A DNA stretch of 64,000 nucleotides from Hydractinia symbiolongicarpus (lineage: Eukaryota > Cnidaria > Hydrozoa > Anthoathecata > Hydractiniidae), in contig NC_079875.1 in assembly GCF_029227915.1 (NCBI RefSeq), forward strand, positions 41,995,201 to 42,059,200. Direction: 5' to 3'. Of this stretch, positions 1 through 13,011 are shown piece after piece (the first letter of the stretch is position 1; each line of letters opens with the position of its first letter). Both the position numbers and the translations under genes were made by a program. The notes below the pieces were generated by a model. It ran no database searches. It saw nothing but the letters and a program-made list of their open reading frames with translations, and was not told the DNA's origin.

Positions 1-379
1 GTATAGTCAAAAGTATAGAAAGAAAGTACCCAGGGAGTAAACTGATTTCCCGAACGATTTTTTAAATTATTTTTCCACCACTAAAACGCATACGACTTGT
101 AGTTTTCAAAAATGTTTTTATTTTTGATGAGACGCTCAATGAAAGAGGTTTAATCGCCGGCAAACGAAAACCCGCGATTTCCCGTAAATCCCGGGCTTGG
201 CCCGTATAGTCGAATGTATACAAAGAAAGTACCCTGTGAGTAAACTCATTTCCAGCACGATTTTTTAAATTATTTTTTCACCACTAAAACGCATAAGACT
301 TGTAGTTCTCAAAAATGTTTTCATTTCTGATGAGACGCTGAATAAAAGAAGTGTAATCGCCGGCAAACGGAAACCCGCG

Positions 380-1996
380 ATTTCCCGTAAATCCCGGACT
401 CGGCCCGTATAGTCAAAAGTATACAAAGAAAGTACCCAGGGAGTAAACTCATTTCCCGAACGATTTTTTAAATTATTTTTTCAACGCTAAAACGCATGAG
501 ACTTGTAGTTTTCAACAATGTTTTCATTTTTGATGTGACGCTTAATGAAAGAGGTTTAATCGCCGGCAAACGAAAACCCGCGATTTCCCGTATATCCCGG
601 GCTTGGCCCGTATAGTCGAATGTATACAAAGAAAGTACCCAGGGAGTAACTCATTTCCCGAACGATTTTTTAAATTATTTTTTCACCACTAAAACGCATG
701 AGACTTGTAGGTTTCAAATATGTTTTCATTTTTGATGAGACGCTTAATGAAAGAGGTTTAATCGCCGGCAAACGAAAACCCGCAATTTCCCGTAAATCCC
801 GGGCTTGGCTCGTATAGTCGAATGTATACAAAGTACCCTGTGAGTAAACTCATTTCCAGAACGATTTTTTAAATTATTTTTTCACCACTAAAACGCGTAA
901 GACTTGTAGTTTTCAAAAATGTTTTCATTTTTGATGAGACGCTGAATAAAAGAATTTTAATCGCCGGCAAACGAAAACCCGCAATTTCCCGTAAATCCCG
1001 GGCTTGGCCCGTATAGTCAAATGTATACAAAGAAAGTACCCAGGGAGTAAACACATTTCCCGAACGATTTTTTAAATTACTTTTCACCACTAAAACGCAT
1101 GAGACTTGTAGTTTTCAAAACTGTTTTCATTTTTGATGAGACGCTGAATAAAAGAATTTTAATCGCCGGCAAACGGAAACCCGCAATTTCCCGTAAATCC
1201 CGGGCTTGGCCCGTATAGTCAAATGTATACAAAGAAAGTACCCAGGGAGTAAACACATTTCCCGAACGATTTTTTAAATTACTTTTCACCACTAAAACGC
1301 ATGAGACATGTAGTTTTCAAAACTGTTTTCCTTTTTGATGGGACGCTGAATAAAAGAAGTTTAATCGCTGGCAAACGAAAACCCGCGATTTCCCGTAAAT
1401 CCCGGAATCGGCCCGTATAGTCAAAAGTATACAAAGAAAGTACCCAGGGAGTAAACTCATTTCCCGAACGATTTTTTAAATTATTTTTCCACCACTAAAA
1501 CGCATACGACTTGTAGTTTTCAAAAATGTTTTCATTTTTGATGAGACGCTTAATGAAAGAGGTTTAATCGCCGGCAAACGAAAACCCGCGATTTCCCGTA
1601 AATCCCGGGCTTGGCCCGTATAGTCGAATGTATACAAAGAAAGTACCCTGTGAGTAAACTCATTTCCAGAACGATTTTTTAAATTATTTCTTCACCACTA
1701 AAACGCATAAGACTTGTAGTTCTCAAAAATGTTTTCATTTTTGATGAGACGCTGAATAAAAGAAGTTTAATCGCCGGCAAACGAAAACCCGCGATTTCCC
1801 GTAAATCCCGGACTCGGCCCGTATAGTCAAAAATTTACAAAGAAAGTACCCAGGGAGTAAACTCATTTCCCGAACGATTTTTTAAATTATTTTTTCACCA
1901 CTAAAACGCATGAAACTTGTAGTTTTCAAAAATGTTTTCATTTTTGATGAGACGCTGAATAAAATAATTTTAATCGCCGGCAAACGAAAACCCGCA
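380..1996 (+). repeat. 1,617-bp octamer higher-order unit, copy 1
   Basis: These eight monomers are repeated immediately downstream. Rare private variants (CAACGCTAAAACG at 483, CTGTTTTCCTTTTTGATGGG near 1,322, AAAATTTACAAAG near 1,831) all recur 1,617 bases later. I found no mismatch in the stretches compared. The left edge lies between 380 and 391, where the flanks stop matching. Confidence 0.85.
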
Positions 1997-3624
1997 ATTT
2001 CCCGTAAATCCCGGACTCGGCCCGTATAGTCAAAAGTATACAAAGAAAGTACCCAGGGAGTAAACTCATTTCCCGAACGATTTTTTAAATTATTTTTTCA
2101 ACGCTAAAACGCATGAGACTTGTAGTTTTCAACAATGTTTTCATTTTTGATGTGACGCTTAATGAAAGAGGTTTAATCGCCGGCAAACGAAAACCCGCGA
2201 TTTCCCGTATATCCCGGGCTTGGCCCGTATAGTCGAATGTATACAAAGAAAGTACCCAGGGAGTAACTCATTTCCCGAACGATTTTTTAAATTATTTTTT
2301 CACCACTAAAACGCATGAGACTTGTAGGTTTCAAATATGTTTTCATTTTTGATGAGACGCTTAATGAAAGAGGTTTAATCGCCGGCAAACGAAAACCCGC
2401 AATTTCCCGTAAATCCCGGGCTTGGCTCGTATAGTCGAATGTATACAAAGTACCCTGTGAGTAAACTCATTTCCAGAACGATTTTTTAAATTATTTTTTC
2501 ACCACTAAAACGCGTAAGACTTGTAGTTTTCAAAAATGTTTTCATTTTTGATGAGACGCTGAATAAAAGAATTTTAATCGCCGGCAAACGAAAACCCGCA
2601 ATTTCCCGTAAATCCCGGGCTTGGCCCGTATAGTCAAATGTATACAAAGAAAGTACCCAGGGAGTAAACACATTTCCCGAACGATTTTTTAAATTACTTT
2701 TCACCACTAAAACGCATGAGACTTGTAGTTTTCAAAACTGTTTTCATTTTTGATGAGACGCTGAATAAAAGAATTTTAATCGCCGGCAAACGGAAACCCG
2801 CAATTTCCCGTAAATCCCGGGCTTGGCCCGTATAGTCAAATGTATACAAAGAAAGTACCCAGGGAGTAAACACATTTCCCGAACGATTTTTTAAATTACT
2901 TTTCACCACTAAAACGCATGAGACATGTAGTTTTCAAAACTGTTTTCCTTTTTGATGGGACGCTGAATAAAAGAAGTTTAATCGCTGGCAAACGAAAACC
3001 CGCGATTTCCCGTAAATCCCGGAATCGGCCCGTATAGTCAAAAGTATACAAAGAAAGTACCCAGGGAGTAAACTCATTTCCCGAACGATTTTTTAAATTA
3101 TTTTTCCACCACTAAAACGCATACGACTTGTAGTTTTCAAAAATGTTTTCATTTTTGATGAGACGCTTAATGAAAGAGGTTTAATCGCCGGCAAACGAAA
3201 ACCCGCGATTTCCCGTAAATCCCGGGCTTGGCCCGTATAGTCGAATGTATACAAAGAAAGTACCCTGTGAGTAAACTCATTTCCAGAACGATTTTTTAAA
3301 TTATTTCTTCACCACTAAAACGCATAAGACTTGTAGTTCTCAAAAATGTTTTCATTTTTGATGAGACGCTGAATAAAAGAAGTTTAATCGCCGGCAAACG
3401 AAAACCCGCGATTTCCCGTAAATCCCGGACTCGGCCCGTATAGTCAAAAATTTACAAAGAAAGTACCCAGGGAGTAAACTCATTTCCCGAACGATTTTTT
3501 AAATTATTTTTTCACCACTAAAACGCATGAAACTTGTAGTTTTCAAAAATGTTTTCATTTTTGATGAGACGCTGAATAAAATAATTTTAATCGCCGGCAA
3601 ACGAAAACCCGCAATTTCCCGTAA
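1997..3624 (+). repeat. 1,617-bp octamer higher-order unit, copy 2
   Basis: This is the tandem partner of 380-1,996. The match ends at 3,625, where GTAAG replaces GTAAA and the tail switches from GGACTCGG to GGGCTTGG. The near-identity of the copies points to a recent unequal exchange or replication slippage over eight monomers, or to recent homogenisation. Confidence 0.85.
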
Positions 3625-4004
3625 GTCCCGGGCTTGGCCCGTATAGTCAAATGTATACAAAGAAAGTACCCAGGGAGTTAACACATTTCCCGAACGATTT
3701 TTTAAATTATTTTTTCACCAATAAAACGCATGAGACTTGTAGTTTTCAAAAATGTTTTCATTTTTGATGGGACGCTGAATAAAAGAAGTTTAATCGCCGG
3801 CAAACAAAAACCCGCGATTTCCCGTAAATCCCGGACTCGGACCGTATAGTCAAAAGTATACAAAGAACGTACCCGGGGAGTAAACTCATTTCTCGAACGA
3901 TTTTTTAAATTATTTTTTCACCACTAAAACGCATGAGACTTGTAGTTTTCAAAAATGTTTTCATTTTTGATGGGACGCTGAATAAAAGAAGTTTAAGCGC
4001 TGGC

Positions 4005-4705
4005 AAACGAAAACCCGCGATTTCCCGTAAATCCCGGAATCGGCCCGTATAGTCAAAAGTATACAAAGAAAGTACCCAGGGAGTAAACTCATTTCCCGAA
4101 CGATTTTTTAAATTATTTTTCCACCACTAAAACGCATACGACTTGTAGTTTTCAAAAATGTTTTCATTTTTGATGAGACGCTTAATGAAAGAGGTTTAAT
4201 CGCCGGCAAACGAAAACCCGCGATTTCCCGTAAATCCCGGGCTTGGCCCGTATAGTCGAATGTATACAAAGAAATTACCCTGTGAGTAAACTCATTTCCA
4301 GAACGATTTTTTAAATTATTTCTTCACCATTAAAACGCATAAGACTTGTAGTTCTCAAAAATGTTTTCATTTTTGATGAGACGCTGAATAAAAGAAGTTT
4401 AATCGCCGGCAAACGAAAACCCGCGATTTCCCGTAAATCCCGGACTCGGCCCGTATAGTAAAAAATTTACAAAGAAAGTACCCAGGGAGTAAACTCATTT
4501 CCCGAACGATTTTTTAAATTATTTTTTCACCACTAAAACGCATGAAACTTGTAGTTTTCAAAAATGTTTTCATTTTTGATGAGACGCTGAATAAAATAAT
4601 TTTAATCGCCGGCAAACGAAAACCCGCAATTTCCCGTAAGTCCCGGGCTTGGCCCGTATAGTCAAATGTATACAAAGAAAGTACCCAGGGAGTTAACACA
4701 TTTCC
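4005..4705 (+). repeat. Partial copy of 2,990-3,690 at 1,015-bp (five-monomer) spacing
   Basis: The segment repeats the order GGAATCGG tail, CATACGACTTG, CCCTGTGAG with TTATTTCTTC, AAAATTTACAAAG, CATGAAACTTG, ATAAAATAATTTT found at 2,990-3,690. Sparse differences such as AAATTACCC for AAAGTACCC and CACCATTAAAA for CACCACTAAAA show that it is slightly older than the octamer duplication. Confidence 0.7.
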
Positions 4706-5589
4706 CAAACGATTTTTTAAATTATTTCTTCACCACTAAAACGCATAAGACTTGTAGTTCTCAAAAATGTTTTCATTTTTGATGAGACGCTGAATAAAAG
4801 AAGTTTAATCGCCGGCAAACGAAAACCCGCGATTTCCCGTAAATCCCGGACTCGGCCCGTATAGTCAAAAATATACAAAGAAAGTACCCAGGCAGTAAAC
4901 TCATTTCCCGAACGATTTTTTAAATTATTTTTTCACCACTAAAACGCATGAGACTTGTAGTTTTCAAAAATGTTTTCATTTTTGATGAGACGCTGTATAA
5001 AAGAATTTTAATCGCCGGCAAACGAAAACCCGCAATTTCCCGTATGTCCCGGGCTTGGCCCGTATAGTCAAATGTATACAAAGAAAGTACCCAGGGAGTA
5101 AACACATTTCCCGAACGATTTTTTAAATTATTTTTTCACCACTAAAACGCATGAGACTTGTAGTTTTCAAAAATGTTTTCATTTTTAATGAGACGCTTAA
5201 TGAAAGAGGATTAATTGCCGGCAAATGAAAACCCGCGATTTCCTGTCAATCCCGGACTTGTCCCGTATAGTCGAATGTATACAAAGAAAGTACCCTGTGA
5301 GTAAACTCATTTGCAGAACGATTTTTTAAATTATCTTTTCACCACTACAACGCATGAGACTTGTAGTTTTCAAAAATGTTTTCATTTTTGATGAGACGCT
5401 GAATAAAAGAATTTTAATCGCCGGCAAACGGAAACCCGCGATTTCCCGTAAATCCAGGACTCGGACCGTATAGTCAAAAGTATACAAAGAACGTACCCAG
5501 GGAGTAAACTCATTTCTCGAACGATTTTTTAAATTATTTTTTCACCACTAAAACGCATGAGACTTGTAGTTTTCAAAAATGTTTTCATT

Positions 5590-6805
5590 TTTGATGGGAC
5601 GCTGAATAAAAGAAGTTTAATCGCTGACAAACGAAAACCCACGATTTCCCGTAATTCCTGGACTCGGCCCGTATAGTGTAAAGTATACAAAGAAAGTACC
5701 CAGGAAGTAAACTCATTTCCCGAACGATTTTTTAAATTATTTTTTCACCACTAAAACGCATGAGACTTGTAGTTTTCAAAAATGTTTTCATTTTTATGAG
5801 ACGCTGAATAAAAGAATTTTAATCGCCGGCAAACGGAAACCTGCGATTTCTCGTAAATCCCGGACTCGGACCGTATAGTCAAAAACATACAAAGAACGTA
5901 CCCAGGGAGTAAACGCATTTCTCGAACGATTTTTTAAATTATTTTTTCACCACTAAAACGCATAAGACTTGTAGTTTTCAAAAATGTTTTCATTTTTGAT
6001 GGGACGCTGAATAAAAGAAGTTTAAATGCTGCCAAACGAAAACCCGCGATTTCCCGTAAATCCCGGACTCGGCCCGTATAGTCAAAAGTATACAAAGAAA
6101 GTACCCAGGAAGTAAACTCATTTCCCGAACGATTTTTTAAATTATTTTTTCACCACTAAATCGCATGAGACTTGTAGTTTTCAAAAATGTTTTCATTTTT
6201 GATGGGACGCTGAATAAAAGAAGTTTAATCGCTGACAAACGAAAACCCGCGATTTCCCGTAATTCCTGGACTCGGCCCGTATAGTGTAAAGTATACAAAG
6301 AAAGTACCCAGGAAGTAAACTCATTTCCCGAACGATTTTTTAAATTATTTTTTCACCACTAAAACGCATGAGACTTGTAGTTTTCAAAAATGTTTTCATT
6401 TTTATGAGACGCTGAATAAAAGAATTTTAATCGCCGGCAAACGGAAACCTGCGATTTCTCGTAAATCCCGGACTCGGACCGTATAGTCAAAAACATACAA
6501 AGAACGTACCCAGGGAGTAAACGCATTTCTCGAACGATTTTTTAAATTATTTTTTCACCACAAAAACGCATAAGACTTGTAGTTTTCAAAAATGTTTTCA
6601 TTTTTGATGGGACGCTGAATAAAAGAAGTTTAAATGCTGGCAAACGAAAACCCGCGATTTCCCGTAAATCCCGGACTCGGCCCGTATAGTCAAAAGTATA
6701 CAAAGAAAGTACCCAGGAAGTAAACTCATTTCCCGAACGATTTTTTAAATTATTTTTTCACCACTAAATCGCATGAGACTTGTAGTTTTCAAAAATGTTT
6801 TCATT
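5590..6805 (+). repeat. 608-bp trimer tandem duplication
   Basis: Two consecutive three-monomer units meet near 6,197. The rare markers CCTGGACTCGG with AGTGTAAAG (5,671 and 6,279), ATTTTTATGAG with a missing G, CAAAAACATAC (5,880 and 6,488) and TTTAAATGCTG all repeat at 608 bases. A few differences exist, such as GCTGCCAAACG against GCTGGCAAACG. Related trimers occur near 9,300-9,700 without the tandem partner. Confidence 0.75.
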
Positions 6806-9800
6806 TTTGATGAGACGCTGAATAAAAGAATTTTAATCGCCGGCAAACAAAAACCCGCGATTTCCCGTAAATCCCGGACTCGGACCGTATAGTCAAAAGT
6901 ATAAAAAGAACGTACCCAGGGAGTAAACTCTTTCTCGAACGATTTTTTAAATTATTTTTTCACCACTAAAACGCATGAGACTTGTAGTTTTCAAAAATGT
7001 TTTCATTTTTGATGGGACGCTGAATAAAAGAAGTTTAATCGCTGGCAAACGAAAACCCGCGATTTTCCGTAAATCCCGGACTCGGCCCGTATAGTCAAAA
7101 GTATACAAAGAAAGTACCCAGGAAGTAAACTCATTTCCCGAACGATTTTTTAAATTATTTTTTCATCACTAAAACGCATGAGACTTGTAGTTTTCAAAAA
7201 TGTTTTCATTTTTGATGAGACGCTTAATGAAAGAGGTTTAATCGCCGGCAAACGAAAACCCGCGATTTCCCGTAAATCCCGTGCATGGCCCGTATAGTCA
7301 AAAGTATACAAAGAAAGTACCCAGAGAGTAAACTCATTTCCCGAACAATTTTTTAAATTATTTTTTCACCACTAAAACGTATGAGACTTGTAGTTTTCAA
7401 AAATGTTTTCATTTTTGATGAGACGCTTAATGAAAGAGGTTTAATCGCCGGCAAACGAAAACCCGCCATTTCCCGTAAATCCCGGGCTTGGCCCGTATAG
7501 TCGAATGTATACAAAGAAAGTACCCTGTGAGTAAACTCATTTGCAGAACGATTTTTTAATTTATCTTTTTACCACTAAAACGCATGAGACTTGTAGTTTT
7601 CAAAAATGTTTTCATTTTTGATGAGACGCTGAATAAAAGAATTTTAATCGCCGGCCAGCGGAAACCTGCGATTTCCCGTAAATTCCGGACTCGGCCCGTA
7701 TAGACAAAAGTATACAAAGGAAGTACCCAGGGAGTAAACTCATTTCCCGAACGATGTTTTTAATTATTATTTCACCACTAAAGCCCATGAGACTTGCAGT
7801 TTTTAAAAATGTTTTCATTTTTGATGAGACGCTGAATAAGAGAAGTTTAATCGCCGGCAAACAAAAACCCGCGATTTCCCGTAAATCCCGGACTCGGACC
7901 GTATAGTCAAAAGTATACAAAGAACGTACCCGGGGAGTAAACTCATTTCTCGAACGATTTTTTAAATTATTTTTTCACCACTAAAACGCATGAGACTTGT
8001 AGTTTTCAAAAATGTTTTCATTTTTGATGGGACGCTGAATAAAAGAAGTTTAATCGCTGGCAAACGAAAACCCGCGATTTCCCGTAAATCCCGGAATCGG
8101 CCCGTATAGTCAAAAGTATACAAAGAAAGTACCCAGGGAGTAAACTCATTTCCCGAACGATTTTTTAAATTATTTTTCCACCACTAAAACGCATACGACT
8201 TGTAGTTCTCAAAAATGTTTTCATTTTTGATGAGACGCTGAATAAAAGAAGTTTAATCGCCGGCAAACGAAAACCCGCGATTTCCCGTAAATCCCGGACT
8301 CGGCCCGTATAGTCAAAAATTTACAAAGAAAGTACCCAGGGAGTAAACTCATTTCCCGAACGATTTTTTAAATTATTTTTTCACCACTAAAACGCATGAA
8401 ACTTGTAGTTTTCAAAAATGTTTTCATTTTTGATGAGACGCTGAATAAAATAATTTTAATCGCCGGCAAGCGAAAACCCGCAATTTCCCGTAAGTCCCGG
8501 GCTTGGCCCGTATAGTCAAATGTATACAAAGAAAGTACCCAGGGAGTTACCACATTTCCCGAACGATTTTTTAAATTATTTTTTCACCAATAAAACGCAT
8601 GAGACTTGTAGTTTTCAAAAATGTTTTCATTTTTGATGGGACGCTGAATAAAAGAAGTTTAATCGCTGGCAAACGAATACCCGCGATTTCCCGTAAATCC
8701 CGGAATCGGCCCGTATAGTCAAAAGTATACAAAGAAAGTACCCAGGGAGTAAACTCATTTCCCGAACGATTTTTTAAATTATTTTTCCACCACTAAAACG
8801 CATACGACTTGTAGTTTTCAAAAATGTTTTCATTTTTGATGAGACGCTTAATGAAAGAGGATTAATTGCCGGCAAATGAAAACCCGCGATTTCCTGTCAA
8901 TCCCGGACTTGTCCCGTATAGTCGAATGTATACAAAGAAAGTACCCTGTGAGTAAACTCATTTGCAGAACGATTTTTTAAATTATCTTTTCACCACTACA
9001 ACGCATGAGACTTGTAGTTTTCAAAAATGTTTTCATTTTTGATGAGACGCTGAATAAAAGAATTTTAATCGCCGGCAAACGGAAACCCGCGATTTCCCGT
9101 AAATCCCGGACTCGGACCGTATAGTCAAAAGTATACAAAGAACGTACCCAGGGAGTAAACTCATTTCTCGAACGATTTTTTAAATTATTTTTTCCCCACT
9201 AAAACGCATGAGACTTGTAGTTTTCAAAAATGTTTTCATTTTTGATGGGACGCTGAATAAAAGAAGTTTAATCGCTGACAAACGAAAACCCGCGATTTCC
9301 CGTAATTCCTGGACTCGGCCCGTATAGTGTAAAGTATACAAAGAAAGTACCCAGGAAGTAAACTCATTTCCCGAACGATTTTTTAAATTATTTTTTCACC
9401 ACTAAAACGCATGAGTCTTGTAGTTTTCAAAAATGTTTTCATTTTTATGAGACGCTGAATAAAAGAATTTTAATCGCCGGCAAACGGAAACCTGCGATTT
9501 CTCGTAAATCCCGGACTCGGACCGTATAGTCAAAAACATACAAACAACGTACCCAGGGAGTAAACGCATTTCTCGAACGATTTTTTAAATTATTTTTTCA
9601 CCACTAAAACGCATAAGACTTGTAGTTTTCAAAAATGTTTTCATTTTTGATGGGACGCTGAATAAAAGAATTTTAATCGCCGGCAAACAAAAACCCGCGA
9701 TTTCCCGTAAATCCCGGACTCGGACCGTATAGTCAAAAGTATAAAAAGAACGTACCCAGGGAGTAAACTCTTTCTTGAACGATTTTTTAAATTATTTTTT

Positions 9801-10537
9801 CACCACTAAAACGCATGAGACTTGTAGTTTTCAAAAATGTTTTCATTTTTGATGGGACGCTGAATAAAAGAAGTTTAATCGCTGGCAAACGAAAACCCGC
9901 GATTTCCCGTAAATCCCGGACTCGGCCCGTATAGTCAAAAGTATACAAAGAAAGTACCAAGGAAGTAAACTCATTTCCCGAACGATTTTTAAAATTATTT
10001 TTTCATCACTAAAACGCATGAGACTTGTAGTTTTCAAAAATGTTTTCATTTTTGATGAGACGCTTAATGAAAGAGGTTTAATCGCCGGCAAACGAAAACC
10101 CGCGATTTCCCGTAAATCCCGTGCATGGCCCGTATAGTCAAAAGTATACAAAGAAAGTACCCAGAGAGTAAACTCATTTCCCGAACAATTTTTTAAATTA
10201 TTTTTTCACCACTAAAACGCATGAGACTTGTAGGTTTCAAAAATGTTTTCATTTTTGATGAGACGCTTAATGAAAGAGGTTTAATCGCCGGCAAACGAAA
10301 ACCCGCGATTTCCCGTAAATCCCGGGCTTGGCCCGTATAGTCGAATGTATACAAAGAAAGTACTCTGTGAGTAAACTCATTTCCAGAACGATTTTTTAAA
10401 TTATTTTTTCACCACTAAAACGCATATGACTTGTAGTTTTCAAAAACGTTTTCATTTTTGATGAGACGCTGAATAAAAGAAGTTTAATCGCCGGCAAACG
10501 AAAACCCGCTATTTCCCGTAAATCCCGGACTCGGCCC

Positions 10538-10659
10538 GTATAGTCAAAAGTATACAAAGAAAGTAAAATGTTTTCATTTTTGATGAGACCCTTAATGAAA
10601 GAGGTTTAATCGCCGGAAAACGAAAACCCGCGATTTCCCGTAAATTCCGGGCTTGGCCC
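10538..10659 (+). repeat. 122-bp truncated monomer 1
   Basis: Monomer positions 29-109 (81 bp) are missing, giving the junction GAAAGTAAAATGTTTTC with one to two bases of A microhomology. The monomer before it carries CCCGCTATTTCCCG, and the one after it starts with GTATCGTCG. Confidence 0.9.
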
Positions 10660-12889
10660 GTATCGTCGAATGTATACAAAGAAAGTACCCAGGGAGTAAA
10701 CTCATTTTTCGAAAGATTTTTTAAATTATTTTTTCACCACTAAAACGCATGAGATTTGTAGTTTTACAAAAATGTTTTCATTTTTGATGAGACGCTGAAT
10801 AAAAGAAGTTTAATCGCCGGCAAACGAAAACCCGCGATTTCCCGTAAATCCCGGACTCGGCTCGTATAGTCAAAAGTATACAAAAAAAGTACCCAGGGAG
10901 TAAACTCATTTCTCGAACGATTTTTTAAATTATTTTTTCACCACTAAAACGCATGAGACTTGTAGTTTTCAAAAGTGTTTTCGTTTTTGATGAGACGCTG
11001 AATAAAAGAAGTTTAATCGACGGCAAACGAAAACCCGCGATTTCCTGTAAATCCCGGGCTTGGCCCGTATAGTTGAATGTATCTAAGGAAAGTACCCAGG
11101 GAGTAAACTGATTTCCCGAACGATTTTTCAAATTATTTCTGCACCACTAGAACGAATGAGACTTGTAGTTTTCAAAAATGTTTTCATTTTTAATGAGACG
11201 CTTAATGAAAGAGGATTAATCGCCGGCAAATGAAAACCCGCGATTTCCTGTCAATCCCGGACTTGTCCCGTATAGTCAAATGTATACAAAGAAAGTACCC
11301 TGTGAGTAAACTCATTTGCAGAACGATTTTTTAAATTATCTTTTCACCACTACAACGCATGAGACTTGTAGTTTTCAAAAATGTTTTCATTTTTGATGAG
11401 ACGCTGAATAAAAGAATTTTAATCGCCGGCAAACGGAAACCCGTGATTTCCCGTAAATCCCGGACTCGGACCGTATAGTCAAAAGTATAAAAAGAACGTA
11501 CCCAGGGAGTAAACTTATTTTTCGAACGATTATTTAAATTATTTTTTCACCACTAAAACGCATGAGACTTGTAGTTTTCAAAAATGTTTTCATTTTTGAT
11601 GGGACGCTGAATAAAAGAAGTTTAATCGCTGACAAACGAAAACCCGCGATTTCCCGTAATTCCTGGACTCGGCCCGTATAGTGTAAAGTATACAAAAAAA
11701 GTACCCAGGAAGTAAACTCATTTCCAGAACGATTTTTTAAATTATTTTTTCACCACTAAAACGCATGAGACTTGTAGTTTTCAAAAATGTTTTCATTTTT
11801 ATGAGACGCTGAATAAAAGAATTTAATCGCCGGCAAACGGAAACTTGCGATTTCCCGTAAATCCCGGACTCGGACCGTATAGTCAAAAGTATACAAAGAA
11901 CGTACCCAGGGAGTAAACTCATTTCTCGAACGATTTTTTAAATTATTTTTTCACCACTAAAACGCATAAGTCTTGTAGTTTTCAAAAATGTTTTCATTTT
12001 TGATGGGACGCTGAATAAAAGAAGTTTAAGCGCTGGCAAACGAAAACCCGCGATTTCCCGTAAATCCCGGACTCGGCCCGTATAGTCAAAAGTATACAAA
12101 GAAAGTACCCAGGAAGTAAACTCATTTCCCGAACGATTTTTTAAATTATTTTTTCACCACTAAATCGCATGAGACTTGTAGTTTTCAAAAATGTTTTCAT
12201 TTTTGATGAGACGCTGAATAAAAGAACTTTAATCGCCGGCAAACGGAAACCTGCGATTTCCCGTAAATCCCGGACTCGGCCCGTATAGTCAAAAGTATAC
12301 AAAGAAAGTACCCAGGAAGTAAACTCTTTCTCGAACGATTTTTTAAATTATTTTTTCACCACTAAAACGCATGAGACTTGTAGTTTTCAAAAATGTTTTC
12401 ATTTTTGATGGAACGCTTAATGAAAGAGGTTTAATCGCCGGCAAACGAAAACCCGCGATTTCCCGTAAATCCCGTGCTTGGCCCGTATAGTCGAATGTAT
12501 ACAAAGAAAGTACCCCGGGAGTAACTCATTTCCCGAACGATTTTTTAAATTATTTTTTCACCACTAAAACGCATGAGACTTGTACTTTTCAAAAATGTTT
12601 TCATTTTTGATGGGACGCTGAATGAAAGAAGTTTAATCGCTGGCAAACGAAAACCCGCATTTTCCCGTAAATTCCGGACTCGGCCCGTATAGTCAAAAGT
12701 ATACAAAGAAAGTACCCAGAGAGTAAACTCATTTCCCGAACGATTTTTTAAATTATTTTTTCACCACTAAAATGCATGAGACTTGTAGTTTTCAAAAATG
12801 TTTTCATTTTTGATGAGACGCTTAATGAAAGAGGTTTAATCGCCGGCAAACGAAAACCCGCTATTTCCCGTAAATCCCGGACTCGGCCC

Positions 12890-13011
12890 GTATAGTCAAA
12901 AGTATACAAAGAAAGTAAAATGTTTTCATTTTTGATGAGACGCTTAATGAAAGAGGTTTAATCGCCGGCAAACGAAAACCCGCGATTTCCCGTAAATCCC
13001 GGACTCGGCTC
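12890..13011 (+). repeat. 122-bp truncated monomer 2
   Basis: It has the same 81-bp deletion junction. Here the tail is GGACTCGGCTCG and the next monomer is directly the ACAAAAAAAG type. The GTATCGTCG and GTTTTAC monomers seen after copy 1 are absent. Confidence 0.9.

Larger units (their letters stand above)
1..9860 (+). repeat. Array segment 1: A/B dimer-based region
   Basis: Here two monomer classes often alternate, giving a 406-bp underlying dimer. One has GCTGAATAAAAGAAG, tail GGACTCGG, and TCAAAAG at the start of the next monomer. The other has GCTTAATGAAAGAGG, tail GGGCTTGG and then TCGAATG. Longer duplications inside the segment are listed separately. Local markers include CATACGACTTG (near 90, 1,500, 3,120, 4,135), AGTGTAAAGTATAC (5,671; 6,279; 9,326) and ATAAAATAATTTT (near 1,950, 3,567, 4,590, 8,445). 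No gene is seen. Confidence 0.85.

Noticed and set aside
7612-10151. ORFs of 61-102 codons on both strands throughout the window, the longest at 7,612-7,920 and 9,843-10,151 (minus strand)
   Set aside because: They repeat the same translated satellite at the monomer spacing, swap strand at the inversion, stop within one or two monomers because 203 is not divisible by 3, and resemble no protein family I recognise. None is annotated as a gene.
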